From: Anadara kagoshimensis
Taxonomy: Eukaryota > Mollusca > Bivalvia > Arcoida > Arcidae
Assembly (NCBI GenBank): GCA_021292105.1
Contig: CM037869.1
Location: 51,701,851-51,765,850, forward strand
Reading direction: 5' to 3'
Length of the DNA: 64,000 nt
The notes beneath the pieces were generated by a model. The model did not search any database. It worked only from the letters and a program-made list of their open reading frames with translations, and was not told the DNA's origin. Shown here piece after piece: positions 47,001 through 57,675 of the stretch (the first letter of the stretch is position 1; every line of letters begins with the position of its first letter). The position numbers and the translations under genes were made by a program.

Positions 47001-50000
47001 TTTAAAAATGAAAGTTACGGGGTTCTTCGGAGAAGACCTTAAAAATGATACTGCGTGTCAGGCCATGAGTGGCACATATATGAACTCTCACTGCACATTG
47101 TCTTGAGTGCAATAAAAAGGTCAATATTAAGCCATTCCATCTACAGCTAGTGACGTCTTGATGAGACATATTCCTCACTGGGACTTTAAACGTTATTCAA
47201 TGAATCAATCAATCAATCAATACAATTAGATTTGATCAGAGACGTGTATCATAATCAAATATTCAATGATCCGAGAGATGTGCATTTAATACATTGTTTT
47301 AAAACAATATAACGATTTTATATGATCGATCTTTAATATTTTCTAATTCTATTTTTCAGATAATTGTCAAGAAATGTTAAAGGCAAACGGTATGTGTTTG
47401 CCGTTTCGTTATCAAATTTTGCAAGTTTATGTAATGATAATAAGTTTTTAAGTAACATTCTCTATTGTTACAAGACTGTTCGAAACATTGATTAATTAAT
47501 TGGTCAATATTTTCAATATATATACAATTGATCATTTTGCATACAACCTGAAAAAATAGTTCTTTCTAGGTCATTTGTTGGATAAAAAGTTGATCAATGT
47601 TGACGAATTACAAAAAAATATGCATTATTATTCATATAAATTAAAAGAAAATTGTAATTGGACTCCGTTCGATATTGGTAATTATAATTGTTTTCAAACC
47701 AGTTTGTTTAAATTTGATATATAGAATCTAGATATCTCAGGATTTAACAAATTAACGGTTTTTGTCAATAGAATTTTCGTTAGAATAGCACAAATTATGC
47801 AAATCAGCTGAATCTGTAGCCAATTTCGTAAACAATGTCACGAGGTCCATTTTATTAAATTTTTGCCAGGCATTTCTGCCACGTTACAATTAAAAGTAAA
47901 GCAGTAAATCAAAGATTCGAGAATCTGGTTCGTTAGTTGATTATCCATGAAAATATACAGTCAGTTCTTATATTTCAATACTTTTTAAAAATTACACTGA
48001 CAAAATTTATGATATCTGTAAAATAAATACTCGTCATGCTCTGTAATTACATGTATGTTTAATCACCAAGTAAACCAATATTGCCGGTAACATCCGATCC
48101 ACAGAACTTACAGACTTCAAATTACGTAACCATTAAATATTGTACCAGTGTTAATTTTACAGCAATGAAGGCTGTTTTAAAATACAATACCTTATCATTA
48201 GTGATTGAACAAAAACTGTGAAACCAAACAAAATTTATTCGAGGGTTGAAAAAATTTCCAAAGGACAAACATATTTATTTTAAATCAAAATTTTGCTAAG
48301 GAAATATTTTGCATGAGGAAGCATACTTTAGTTTCTTTTAGGATTTTCAGATTCTAAGTAGCAATAGTATATTTCTGAGTGTACAGAAGTATTGTTCACT
48401 GAGTTATATCCTCGGAGGAACATCCAAATAATAAAAAATGCGTGAACTCAATGTAAACATACTTTACTTAACATTATTATAGCGTTTTCAACATAATGCA
48501 AAACATAAAACCACGATGATAATGATTTTGTGTAGAAGCTCGTTTTACATAATGACTTCAAGAAAACGTTTCCATGCTCTCTTTTGTTCTTTGTTTTTTT
48601 AAATCTTGGCATTTCTTATCATGCACATGTCAATCTTAATAAAGTTTTGGTTTGATACGTTTGCTCCAAGCACTACAGAATCGGAATTGTATTTTGAAAC
48701 GGTCGCCTAATGTTGTAAAATTAAAACTGGTATGATATGTTTTATGAAAGATACTGGCCATTGATTTATTAACCAAGTTTTTTAAACAGAGTTTATTATA
48801 GTTGATAAATAAAATTGTAAATATAAAAATATATACATAAATTCGGATATTTAGATTACATACGTGTCAGGTGTAGCTACCTAAACATGAGGTTCTTACC
48901 CTTCCGGAGCAGCCGACCTTACTTTCCTAGTAGAAGTTCACGTGTCTAACCTAACTTGTCAGTTCCAGAGTATTAACTTTGCTTCTGGATTGTGATTCGG
49001 AATAGTACGTTTGTTTTTAAATATATTTTCTAGACTACATCTAGATGCTGTTATACTTGTATATATAAGGTGGCGATACAGCTATAAGGTCTCTTATGCC
49101 ATGAGGAATACCGCATATACTTTATCAATCTATAATAAATAAAATATACAAATTCAAGTGAAACTTTTAAACTTTTAAATTACGTCACATTAAAACTTTT
49201 CCAGCAAGGAAATGATGCCGGTTGCTCCTACTCGGGAAGTAACCGTTACTATTATCAAATTTCTACATTTGTCTGGTTTGATTGATATACAGTTCTACAA
49301 CCATTTAATGAAGTTCATTTAATTAATTTTATTGTTAGTTAATTTTTTGGTGATATAAGTTAAAGTCATATTGTCATGAAGTAATTATTCACAAGTTATA
49401 TGTTTAAAATACTATTTTAGAGACAGGAATTTGCTGTGTAGATTGGTCTGATTTCAATGAAGGCTGTTTTGTCATTAACACAAACAAAAGAAATTGGTAT
49501 GAGGGAGAGGTATGAAATTAGGATTTCGAATGAGCAAATTCTCAAATTACCCTTCTATTACGAAGCCTTATTTGGCTCAAATGCATTTAATTTGTTAACG
49601 TTTTGATTGTGTGGAAAGACTCATGATATTCTTTATCTAGCTATTTTGCATTAATTGATATTGATCAAACACAAACGTACCGGTGAATGTCATATCCACA
49701 ATAGTAAATGTCAAAGCCAATCCTTTGTAAGCGTGTATATATAGTTAACTAAGTCAATTTCCAATAGAGACGCGAGACTGAATTTTCACTTTTAAAATAT
49801 TTTTTTAGCTTAAAAAGAAATTAAAACAGAAAACAGACATTTTCGAGAATTTACATAGATAAAATACAACTTGGTTGTTTATTTGAGTTTAAATTGTTAG
49901 TTTGTAAAAGTACTGTAATTACTGTAAAACACTTTAATTCGCCGACTGCAAAAATCTTGTGTAGTGATCAGACAGAATAACTCTTATAAGTAAATTTCAC

Positions 50001-53000
50001 AAACCTCGTTACCACAAGTTATCGGAAACTGACAAATGGGTAACTGACAACCTGACGCGGTCATAATGAGGTATGATGATGGTAAAAAGAATTTAAGAAA
50101 TATTAGAAACAGAACAGCAAATAAATTTAAATGCAAAAGAAAAATATACCAGTTTAGAGGAAAAAAAATAGATGGTCATTTTGTAATAGATGATAAATAT
50201 TTTTTGTTAAAAGGTGGGTTTATAAACTTTTATCCTTTTAAATTACACAAAAACAAAACTTGATTAACTCATGATCATGAATCTACAGATCAAATAGTAT
50301 AAAAAATACTATATGTGCTTGCAATACAAATATAAATGTTAAATGATAATATTTATAATACAAATTTTAATAAATGTGATTATTTATGATACACCGCACC
50401 CAACTATTTTCATATTAATGTTCAATTATCCTATCAAATTAATTTAACAACTATTTAACTGGTAAAAATAACTAAATTTTAAATAATATTTTTGTTCCAT
50501 TATTTGAAAAAAAGTAATTTATTATTTATATCAATAGAATACATGTTTGTATCAGAAAATTTCTCATATTGTAATAAAAAACAAATATGTATAAAATTAT
50601 TTTTTCAAAGTTCACATACTCCATAGTGTTTTAGTTTCTTGGTATAATCTTCCCACGGCAAACTTCAATAGGTAGTTTCTGTATACTATAAATCCACAAC
50701 AATAATGTTGTTTAAAGTGGGATATCAACTCCCAGTAATTAAAAGATTATTAATAAACATCATGTTTATTAGGAGAACTTTATCACCTGTAATGAAAAAG
50801 ACTTTCCGTCGAATTTGCAAAAAATAATTGACACGTGTGTGTATAATTCATCAGATATATGAAATCTCTATGATACCCGGTATTTAATATTATTTCTTAA
50901 AGTTTGTAAAGATATATTGGACTAAATTAGACTTAATTCATATCAGATTGATCAGAATGGACTGATGGGCCGACTTACTGAGCTATTAAAATAAATTTTA
51001 ACAATTTAAAATTATTAAAAAATACATATAATTTTCTTATTTGACAGAATTATTTTTTATAATTATTTTCTTCATTTTTGCAAAAAATTATTTGGCTTTC
51101 ATTCCCCTTGCTGTTCTCGTGATTTTTATATGAAAATAAATCCAGAAATTTAAGAAGCTGACTGACAAATCTGTCTTTAATTTGTTTGAAAATTTTAAGT
51201 TAAAACTTCATATTTTTCATTGTGGTATTGTTATTCAAATGTCGCAAAATATATTTCTTTTTTCACTTTTAATGGGATTGTTACCACTGATTCATTATTG
51301 CTGAAACTCGGATACCATCTAGTAGCCTTTCATTTAACAGTTTTTATTTTTTTTATTCCTTTTACATTGATATGTTTTTTTTATTTTCACTCATGGATAC
51401 ACTTCCTTTTGCGCCCCTGTTTTAAAATGTGTTAATACTGAAATAAGAAATTTGACATTTCAAGTTGTGAAAGGAACGAAACCTTCCATTTTTTAGATTT
51501 TAATTAGTAGGGGAAATAAAACAACGTATTGCATGTATGTTAAGAGATAGTGTCGAAATAAATGCCTTATTTATAACTTAAAATGGAAGTAATTTCCCGG
51601 CGTCCTAAAATTTTACAAAAATACTGAAATAACCGGGATTTTATAAGGAAATCAAATATATGTGGTCATTTTTGTATCGTTTTTGGTTTCTTTTTAACAA
51701 AAAAAACTATACATTTGTTATTTATTTCTATGTGCCGATCGTAAGACACTGAACCGTAGATCGTTACACAGGTGAAGTACGACAATGTACATGATAGTTG
51801 CCCATGTACCGATCGTAAGACACTTAACCGTAGATCGTTACACAGGTAAAGTACGATAATGTACATGATAGTTGCCCATGTACCGATCGTAAGACACTGA
51901 ACTGTAGATCATTACACAGGTGAAGTACGACAATGTACATAATAGTTGCCTATGTACCGATCGTAAGACACTGAACTGTAGATCGTTACACAGGTGAAGT
52001 ACGACAATGTACATAATAGTTGCCTATGTACCGATCTTAAGACACTGAACCGTAGATAGTTACACAGGTGAAGTACGACAATGTACATGATAGTTGTCTA
52101 TGTGTTGAATAACGTTTTTCATGACCGTTTTCGTGATGAAAAAACTTTCGCGACATGTAAAGTTTATGAGATAGAAGGTGCTTACCATTCTGGAGCACTA
52201 ACTACATTGATAAATGCTGACTGTACTTGCAAGCATTTAATTATTTTCTTTGCTCTTGGAAATGCTTTTTAAAGACGGATTGTGATGTTTTTTGTTGATG
52301 TGTGATTCAAACTGGAAAATACACATGTAAGATATATAAATGTCAAAATATGTCTAGAATTAAAATTTCCTGTCTAGTTATAAACTACACTTAATGGATT
52401 CACCGAAAGTTTATTGAATCTGTATATGTTTTCTTAATGTTCTTAGATCAGCTGCCGTCAACATGGATATTTGGCTACAGTAGATACTGAAAAAATCTCG
52501 ACATTCCTCAAATCAACATTAATTAATTTGAATAAACGTAAGCAATATTTAATATAGTAGAAAATAATACAAATTATAATACGCTTTAGGTAGATCCATA
52601 CCTTACAATTCGCTTGAAAACACGTATTGAAATTTTGATATGTTGTAAATAGGCTTTAGCCATTCAATATGCCAAAATTTCATGGTAGGTTTTCGACCTA
52701 TTTAAGAAGTTCTGAAGCGCCATCCGGTGGCCGTTTTCAAGGCACAAATGACCAAAGTATAACCACTTGTATCAACAAATAAGCTTTAACAAATTTTTGT
52801 CATACTTCGAAACCAAATGTGTTTTGTATTTAAATTTACCATGTCATGAAGATTATTTCGACCAATGAAATTTTACTTTCGGTTTCGTGTTAATTTTCTA
52901 CAGCGCCGTCTATTAAAAGAGACTATTAAAAGTACGGAAAACTAAAAGTAACACCTTTCTTTAATTTGTAGATTATAAAATACTAAGTTTAATACGACCC

Positions 53001-54421
53001 AAACAAAAAAGGGGCCGTCAAGGTACTTTTTAAAAAAAGCCTCAAAATAATTAAACAAGAAAAAGCAAGTATCTCTCACATAAGAAGTTGCCATTTATGT
53101 CCTAGTATACTATTATAAACTCATGTTTTCGTTTGATGTTAACAAGTGAACAAAGACATTGATTGTTATCTATTTGACATACAAAACAAAACCAATTGGA
53201 AATATTATATAGTCTGTACCCATTACCGTTACCACACACAGATGGATAAAAGAGGAAAGGAGGTTTACATACGTTAATAAAGAGTTCATGATTCTAGGCC
53301 GCCCGGAAATGAAACGCAAATACAAGAGCATAGTCAAACTGCTAACTTTTTGACACAAAGAAATTTTTACAGTATGTTGTTTAAAAAATTGCTTATTGCG
53401 TTAACTATTTGTATTAAAATTCACCAAAAAATCTAACATTTAGCAGCATTTAAAACACTGAACTTCCAATTGTTAACAGTATTCAAATCCTTCAATTATT
53501 CAAAATTGTACTCGCAACAGTTTAAATTTACCTCATCCACATTAAAAATGCATTTAAATCTTTGAAATAGTACAAACATTGTCTGATATTGTAAATTCTA
53601 ATTTTTAATGCAGTAAATATTATAAATGATACGCGTGTCAGCGTTCCCGCCATAATTTAAAGGTACCGAAGACCACATATTCGTGACATCATAGATAGAA
53701 AGACGTCAAATTAAACATTTGAACGCAAACAAAAACGTTGATGTCTCCATTAATGGATCTACCTTGAATACACCAATTGCTTTGCGAATAATATAAATGA
53801 ATATTCGTATATTCAAAGTTCAGTCATATGTCATTTTGTACAGGAATATTCAAGTCAAAATGTAGTTTCTCTGAGAAAAAGATAAGAATTGTGCGTCACT
53901 GTATGCAAATTTAAAGATTTCAAAACTTCAATATTAAATACGTTATGCAAAAATTACAGTAAAAATAAAAAAAAATGAATAGACCTGACAATTTAGTGAT
54001 TCTCCTAATCAAATTATATATTTGTTCCAGTAGCGTAGAGACAAGAATCCAAATAGCCAAGAACTTCTAAACTATATAAAATATCATTTGGTGACTGAAC
54101 ACTACTTAGCAAAGCCAAATAACCTATCTAGAGACATTGGTTTAATCAAATAATTTCATAACATGATATCGTTATTCCATGTAGACCTAAAACTGATGAA
54201 AACCACTGTTTAATAAATTTGTGTGTATGTATAGAAAATGCCATATTTATATTTATATAATAGAATGCAAAATAACAATGTCTTTAAATTGTAACATTGC
54301 CAATATAATGTACAAATTATTGTATGTATATTTATATGTAATATTGTATATATAGTATATTGTAATTAGTCTTGTAAATAAAATAAAATATTTAATTTAC
54401 AAAAAAGATAATAATAATAAT

Positions 54422-54452
<31 letters not shown>

Positions 54453-55539
54453 CCATTAGACAATAAGACTCTTTCATGTTCAATTTGTATGCATTTTTTT
54501 ATATACTTCCAAAGCTATAACATATTGGATTGGGCTTTACACACACCTGAACAAACAAAATCAATACAGATGGCTTGAGACAAATGCAGGTTATAAATTC
54601 AGCAACAAGAAGGATGTGTCAGCTCTTTTTCGCTGTGCTGATCTGACAAGGCCCAACGAATGTGTACAAAAAGATGGTTTCATATGTCAAATAGAGTGAG
54701 AATGATTTTTTCACAAAAACATCCAATAATTTATTTGAAAAATTAAAAAAAAATATAGATCTTGTAATTGTCGTTTGATTTAGAATATCAAAATTCAATT
54801 TTAATACATTCAATGAAACAAACAAAGTAAAACTAAAAAAGAAAAATATAGAAGTTAACTACTGTTGTTTCAGCATTTTTAAAACTACCATTTCATATTT
54901 TGTTTATGTATAAGGTACGAATACCACGATTACACTTCCTGAGTCATATCGGGGTGTACATTTCACTTATTTAACTAATGTAAATAAATCATTTATTCAA
55001 AACCCTGTATAAGATATTGAGTATAAAGTAGTCATAAATTTTTAATTATTCTCTATTGCTGAAACGAAAATAAATCACAAAAATATCAAAAAGCAACTTC
55101 TGAATTACAGAATTAGCAATTCAAATATTTTTCAATATTATCTAATATTTTTTTAATTTAAACAAATATATTATTTTCATTATTTTAAGTTTTGACAGAA
55201 GAAGAAAATATGTTCCAGACTCTCTTTGTCCACATGGCTGGTTTGAAATAGAAAAATCTTGTTTTTTGATTTCGGGTTTTAAGGTTAATTGGACGGAAGC
55301 AAGGGTGCGTAAAAAGTCGACATATGTACATTATTGAATAAAATACGTTTTGAAAAGTTAAAATGATAAATCAGCAGAAAGTGTCGCCATTAGTGCAGTC
55401 ATAATTTGACATAAAAATAGGAGTTAGTGAATAAAATGAGACTTATAAGTATATTAAACATATAAATGAAAGTTTTGGACTTTAAAATATTGTAGCATGA
55501 AATAGGCGACTTAATTTGGGAGGAATGTAATAATGAATT

Positions 55540-55587
<48 letters not shown>

Positions 55588-56584
55588 TTCTGCGAAATAT
55601 ACTATTATACTTTATATATTAATATATATATATAATCCATTTTATTTTTGATATCAATACTAATTATATATTATCCAATATTTTAACCATAATGCGTAAA
55701 ATCATTTTAATTTAAAATACAACGATGAATATCTTTTATCTTTTAGGACTACTGCAGACTGTATGATAATGCAAGCCTTGCTACCATAGATAGTCGTAAA
55801 GTAGATAACCTTTTACAACCGATATTAAGGCAAATGACATCAGGTAACAGTTATTGTAAGACTATTATAAACAAGGGTTTATTGCCAATCGTTTTAATTT
55901 GAAAGATAACTAAGTTCGTTAAGTAAATGGATTATTATTATAACAAACTATTAAATATATTAAATATCAAACTGTCAAAGGGAAGTGATGATGGGGTGCA
56001 CTGAAAGGGCAGGTACCCTTCTGTCTTACTAGTTATATCGACTTCCTGCAAAATCAAATTTAGGTATGAAAGGAACATATTACAATGGAACATTAATCAA
56101 TCCAATTTTTCTAAGTTCCCAACGACCTTTTCGAAATAATTATTTTAACATACTTGTAAAACGGTAACTGATTGCTTAAACTGAGCTTTTAACTATAATC
56201 TTTCATTATTGTTTTTACTATACCTATACCTATTTGATTGAATTCTTCTTTAAAAAATAAGTACCCACGTGTAACCTTTTACGCATTTGGAAAAGACATA
56301 CACTTGTTTTAGTGCCGTGCTTTCTTTTTAGATCATCGACAGGATTCTTTCTGGATTGGCTTAAATAGGGTTTTCAATTCTACTCATTGGACATGGGAAA
56401 AAACAAGAAAACTTCCTAATTATGAGAATTGGATTCAGAACGAGGTACCGTAAAACATGGTTTCATAAATGGTTCTTATGGTTCGTATGAAAGATATATT
56501 GATGGATTCAGATGGAACCCAGTTGACGACTATCGTGTCAGATATTTCATTTGCGAAAAAGAACTGTATGGTTTTTATTGCTAG
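43977..56584 (+). CDS. Membrane-anchored protein with coiled-coil neck and two CTLDs
   Basis: Exons are 43977-44087, 46128-46181, 46588-46662, 46754-46822, 47360-47389, 47570-47677, 49421-49509, 52447-52537, 54515-54695, 55199-55304, 55747-55843 and 56332-56584. All junctions are GT-AG and phase-compatible. A Lys-rich stretch and a hydrophobic helix (LIGFLVLIVIAKLLLFII) come first, then five short exons forming a Leu/Lys-rich neck, then two CTLDs ending with FICEK and TAG 56582-56584. Positive charges before the helix put the N-terminus inside and the lectins outside. Neither CTLD has EPN or QPD, so sugar binding by the standard calcium site is unlikely. The last exon needs a -1 frame correction near 56440. 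No start codon exon was found, so this may be an independent type II lectin or the C-terminal part of the preceding receptor. An AATAAA is at 56783-56788. Confidence 0.8.
44240..44610 (+). mobile_element. tRNA-derived SINE (second copy)
   Basis: Same family as 37108-37490: box B gtgagttcgagtcccgctt, then ttactggttaacctagtatc, then the ttgttcatagattaatccat block and the 'gacgttaagtaacattcaac' tail. Confidence 0.7.
44846..44922 (-). mobile_element. tRNA-like SINE head, inverted
   Basis: On the minus strand, gtggtgtagtggatacgac (box A) and gggagctcgaatcactc (box B) have tRNA spacing, but acceptor stems do not pair well. It is called a SINE head rather than a tRNA. Confidence 0.5.
45776..45906. 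mobile_element. Hairpin element with about 37-bp inverted repeats
   Basis: The left arm ttgacttttgatgaggtaga plus cataaagatttacc pairs with the right arm gataaatctttatgtc plus ttcctcatcaaaagtcaa, around a 55-bp loop. CpG-rich short repeats (aaaaacgc, gtgacgt) precede it at 45560-45720. Confidence 0.65.
45915..46033 (-). mobile_element. Reverse-transcriptase element 3' end, copy R5
   Basis: Well-conserved inverted tail (caaaaacaaacatactaatc ... cttccaccagggaag), abutting the hairpin element. Confidence 0.75.
46128..46181 (+). CDS. Neck exon 1
   Basis: Acceptor TTCTTTCAG ends at 46127; donor G|GTATAA. It encodes EYFTIHHQLHQDALQKGK, phase 1/1. It is a short polar segment just outside the membrane helix. 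Support is its phase fit and its place in a run of similar mini-exons. Confidence 0.6.
46310..46500 (+). mobile_element. Reverse-transcriptase element fragment, copy F5
   Basis: RT C-terminal remnant (aaagagttttatggccgcca) and the beginning of the 3' UTR (cgtgtagctagctaaaatga). It is truncated and lies in a neck intron. Confidence 0.6.
46588..46662 (+). CDS. Neck exon 2 (coiled-coil-like)
   Basis: Acceptor TTTTTCAG ends at 46587; donor G|GTAATA. It reads EAELLNFQINLLDSKLNNLK with hydrophobic residues near heptad spacing. Phase is 1/1. Confidence 0.65.
46754..46822 (+). CDS. Neck exon 3
   Basis: Acceptor AAATGCAG ends at 46753; donor G|GTAACA. It reads ELSHISHRTSLYLKLNNLLQ, then LFE. The end resembles neck exon 2 (KLNNL, FE-G junction), which suggests exon duplication. 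Phase is 1/1. Confidence 0.6.
46885..47222 (+). mobile_element. SINE-like element with (AATC)n tail
   Basis: Box B-like cttaggttcgaaactgg, a body, then 'cactgggactttaaacgtta' and an aatc tetramer tail. It lies in the intron between neck exons 3 and 4. Confidence 0.5.
47360..47389 (+). CDS. Neck exon 4 (30-nt micro-exon)
   Basis: Acceptor TTTTTCAG ends at 47359; donor G|GTATGT. It encodes only DNCQEMLKAN. Phase is 1/1. Good splice sites on both sides support it despite its size. Confidence 0.5.
47570..47677 (+). CDS. Neck exon 5
   Basis: Acceptor CTTTCTAG ends at 47569; donor G|GTAATT. It reads GHLLDKKLINVDELQKNMHY, then KLKENCNWTPFDI. It is amphipathic and Lys-rich, with phase 1/1. Confidence 0.6.
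48180..48740. repeat. Two diverged pieces of the 339-bp unit in opposite orientation
   Basis: 48180-48350 matches the reverse complement of the unit junction (aaggaaatattttgcatgag). 48640-48740 matches the unit start on the plus strand (aattgtattttgaaacggtc, then attaaaactggta). Confidence 0.6.
48850..49022 (+). mobile_element. Reverse-transcriptase element 3' end, copy F6
   Basis: 3' UTR from acatacgtgtcaggtgtagc to tgcttctggattgtgattcg, well preserved. Confidence 0.7.
49421..49509 (+). CDS. CTLD 3, first exon
   Basis: Acceptor ACTATTTTAG ends at 49420; donor GAG|GTATGA (phase 0). It reads TGICCVDWSDFNEGCFVINT, then NWYEGE. This is the classic CTLD opening, 'C...W..f..sCf.......W.ea'. Confidence 0.85.
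49510..51729. other. CTLD 3 intron, first part
   Basis: Very AT-rich, with no recognised element or exon. A Lys-rich open frame at 50066-50263 looks like chance. Confidence 0.4.
51730..52103. repeat. 74-bp minisatellite, five copies
   Basis: The unit starts atgtaccgatcgtaagacac and includes gttacacaggtgaagtacga. Copies start at 51730, 51804 and every 74 bp after, with few substitutions, and stop about 340 bp before the exon at 52447. Confidence 0.9.
52447..52537 (+). CDS. CTLD 3, second exon
   Basis: Acceptor TGTTCTTAG ends at 52446; donor C|GTAAGC. It reads ISCRQHGYLATVDTEKISTF, continuing the first CTLD helix ('C...gg.LatI.s..e..fl'). It is phase 0 in and phase 1 out. Confidence 0.85.
52538..54514. 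other. CTLD 3 intron, second part
   Basis: No recognised exon or transposon. An (AAT)n tract at 54409-54452 lies about 60 bp before the next exon. Confidence 0.4.
54409..54452. repeat. (AAT)n microsatellite
   Basis: About 14 trinucleotide units. Confidence 0.9.
54515..54695 (+). CDS. CTLD 3, third exon
   Basis: Acceptor CTTCCAAAG ends at 54514; donor GA|GTGAGA (phase 2). It reads ITYWIGLYTHLNKQNQYRWL, RCADLTRP, CVQKDGFICQIE. YWIGL, the third and fourth Cys and FIC complete the lectin fold. Without splicing at 54696 the frame would stop at once (TGA); the phase-2 donor fits the next CTLD exon exactly. Confidence 0.85.
55199..55304 (+). CDS. CTLD 4, first exon
   Basis: Acceptor TTTGACAG ends at 55198; donor AGG|GTGCGT. 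It reads SLCPHGWFEIEKSCFLIS, then VNWTEAR, a typical CTLD opening. The phase is 2 in and 0 out. Confidence 0.85.
55541..55584. repeat. (CT)n microsatellite
   Basis: About 43 bp of CT repeat in a CTLD 4 intron. Confidence 0.9.
55747..55843 (+). CDS. CTLD 4, second exon
   Basis: Acceptor ATCTTTTAG ends at 55746; donor G|GTAACA. It reads DYCRLYDNASLATIDSRKVD, the equivalent of exon 52447-52537 with the same phases (0/1). This supports tandem duplication of the CTLD exon set. Confidence 0.85.
56332..56584 (+). CDS. CTLD 4, last exon with a -1 frameshift
   Basis: Acceptor CTTTTTAG ends at 56331. It reads DSFWIGLNRVFNSTHWTWE, then NYENWIQNE, where the frame meets TAA. One base downshift near 56424-56444 gives GTVKHGFINGSYGSYERY, RWNPVDDYRVRYFICEK and a stop at 56582-56584. 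FWIGL and YFICEK are CTLD landmarks. The inner Cys pair is absent. A 46-bp intron starting at GAG|GTACCG would be too short, so an indel is preferred. Confidence 0.75.
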
Positions 56585-56782
56585 AAATGATGAGCTTTTA
56601 ACATTCCCAACTTAAATCGCCAGAACATTTTAAAGAAGACAGATTAAATGTCTCTTTTAGTTTAATTGTATTGTACTTGTAAAGTGTTTGTAATTTTATT
56701 CATTGGTTTAATCAAAAACAAACAATCCAACCCGTATCTAAAATACACTACAAGGCATAGTACAAACCTATGTGTCCAACAT

Positions 56783-56788
56783 AATAAA
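56783..56788 (+). terminator. Poly(A) signal candidate
   Basis: AATAAA lies about 200 bp after the stop of the two-CTLD gene. In such AT-rich DNA the hexamer is common, so this is weak support. Confidence 0.35.
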
Positions 56789-56874
56789 CACGACCTGCTT
56801 AGCTGGCTAAATGGGATGATGGATATGTGTTAACCGAGGGCCAAGGGCTAATGTGGCACACCGAGGCCAAATAA

Positions 56875-57021
56875 ATGGGACATTATGAAAATAAATTAAT
56901 GATTATTTTATTAATTAACATTAGTTTTTCATACTCTCAATATATCAGTGTCGTCGATCGATTGTACTATCAACAAAACTATTTTGTAGCAAGTGTTGAT
57001 TGGTATCATAGAACGTTTTCG
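56875..57021 (+). CDS. Candidate signal-peptide exon of a downstream gene
   Basis: ATG 56875 opens MGHYENKLMIILLINISFSY, followed by SQ and a short polar stretch (YISVVDRLYYQQ). A charged start, hydrophobic core and small-residue end fit a signal peptide. A possible donor ATG|GTAAAA follows at 57022; without splicing the frame ends at 57057. No partner exon was found downstream, so the call is weak. Confidence 0.3.
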
Positions 57022-57057
57022 ATGGTAAAATCTTCAATTTCTGTAATCATTTTATAG

Positions 57058-57675
57058 CCAGTTAGGTCATGCGTTAAACTTCAAGCAAGCTTTCCCCAGA
57101 AAAAACATGCTTGTCTGACATTCGCTGCAGCACGTTGTTGTCGTCTTTTGTTTGTAAACATACCGCGTCAAAGAAACGCTTACAAGACATGAGAAACGAG
57201 AGAGTAGACATGTGTTGTTTTTTGTATATTTTGTGAGCTACTATTATTGATAATATTTTTATAAAACAAACAAATTTTGTAATCGGAAAAAGTTTTAATT
57301 TGCTCTTGCCCTATTGCATTTTCAGAAGCGCTATGTAGTCAGCCATTTTGTTTTTTAATGAAATGATGTCAGAATATTTGCACGCGCCCATATTGGCTCA
57401 GATCTTTCACATTGGCTCATTTAATCTGATATTGGCCCAGTTTTGTGAACTTATTAGCGAGGCTGACCTTTTAGTATTGTATCAATAACACATGTTGTTA
57501 AAGAGTACCTGTATATTTTGATAACACAATATCGAAAACCGCATCAAAATTGATGACCAAAAAGGAAAGTTATAGCGGTTATACGGCCTTGGATTTGGCC
57601 TTTTCTTGGTAGCTGTAAGTATAACGACACATAACAAGGCTGATCCGTATGTGACGTCATTTAAGTAACCTTTTT
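57058..57675. other. Intergenic segment
   Basis: No gene or repeat recognised. Short stretches such as cattggctcat and atattggcccag recur near 57400-57440. Confidence 0.4.

Noticed and set aside
56445-56492. Intron from GAG|GTACCG to the AG before ATATATTG in the last CTLD exon
   Set aside because: About 46 bp is too short for an animal intron, and it would delete part of the lectin loop.
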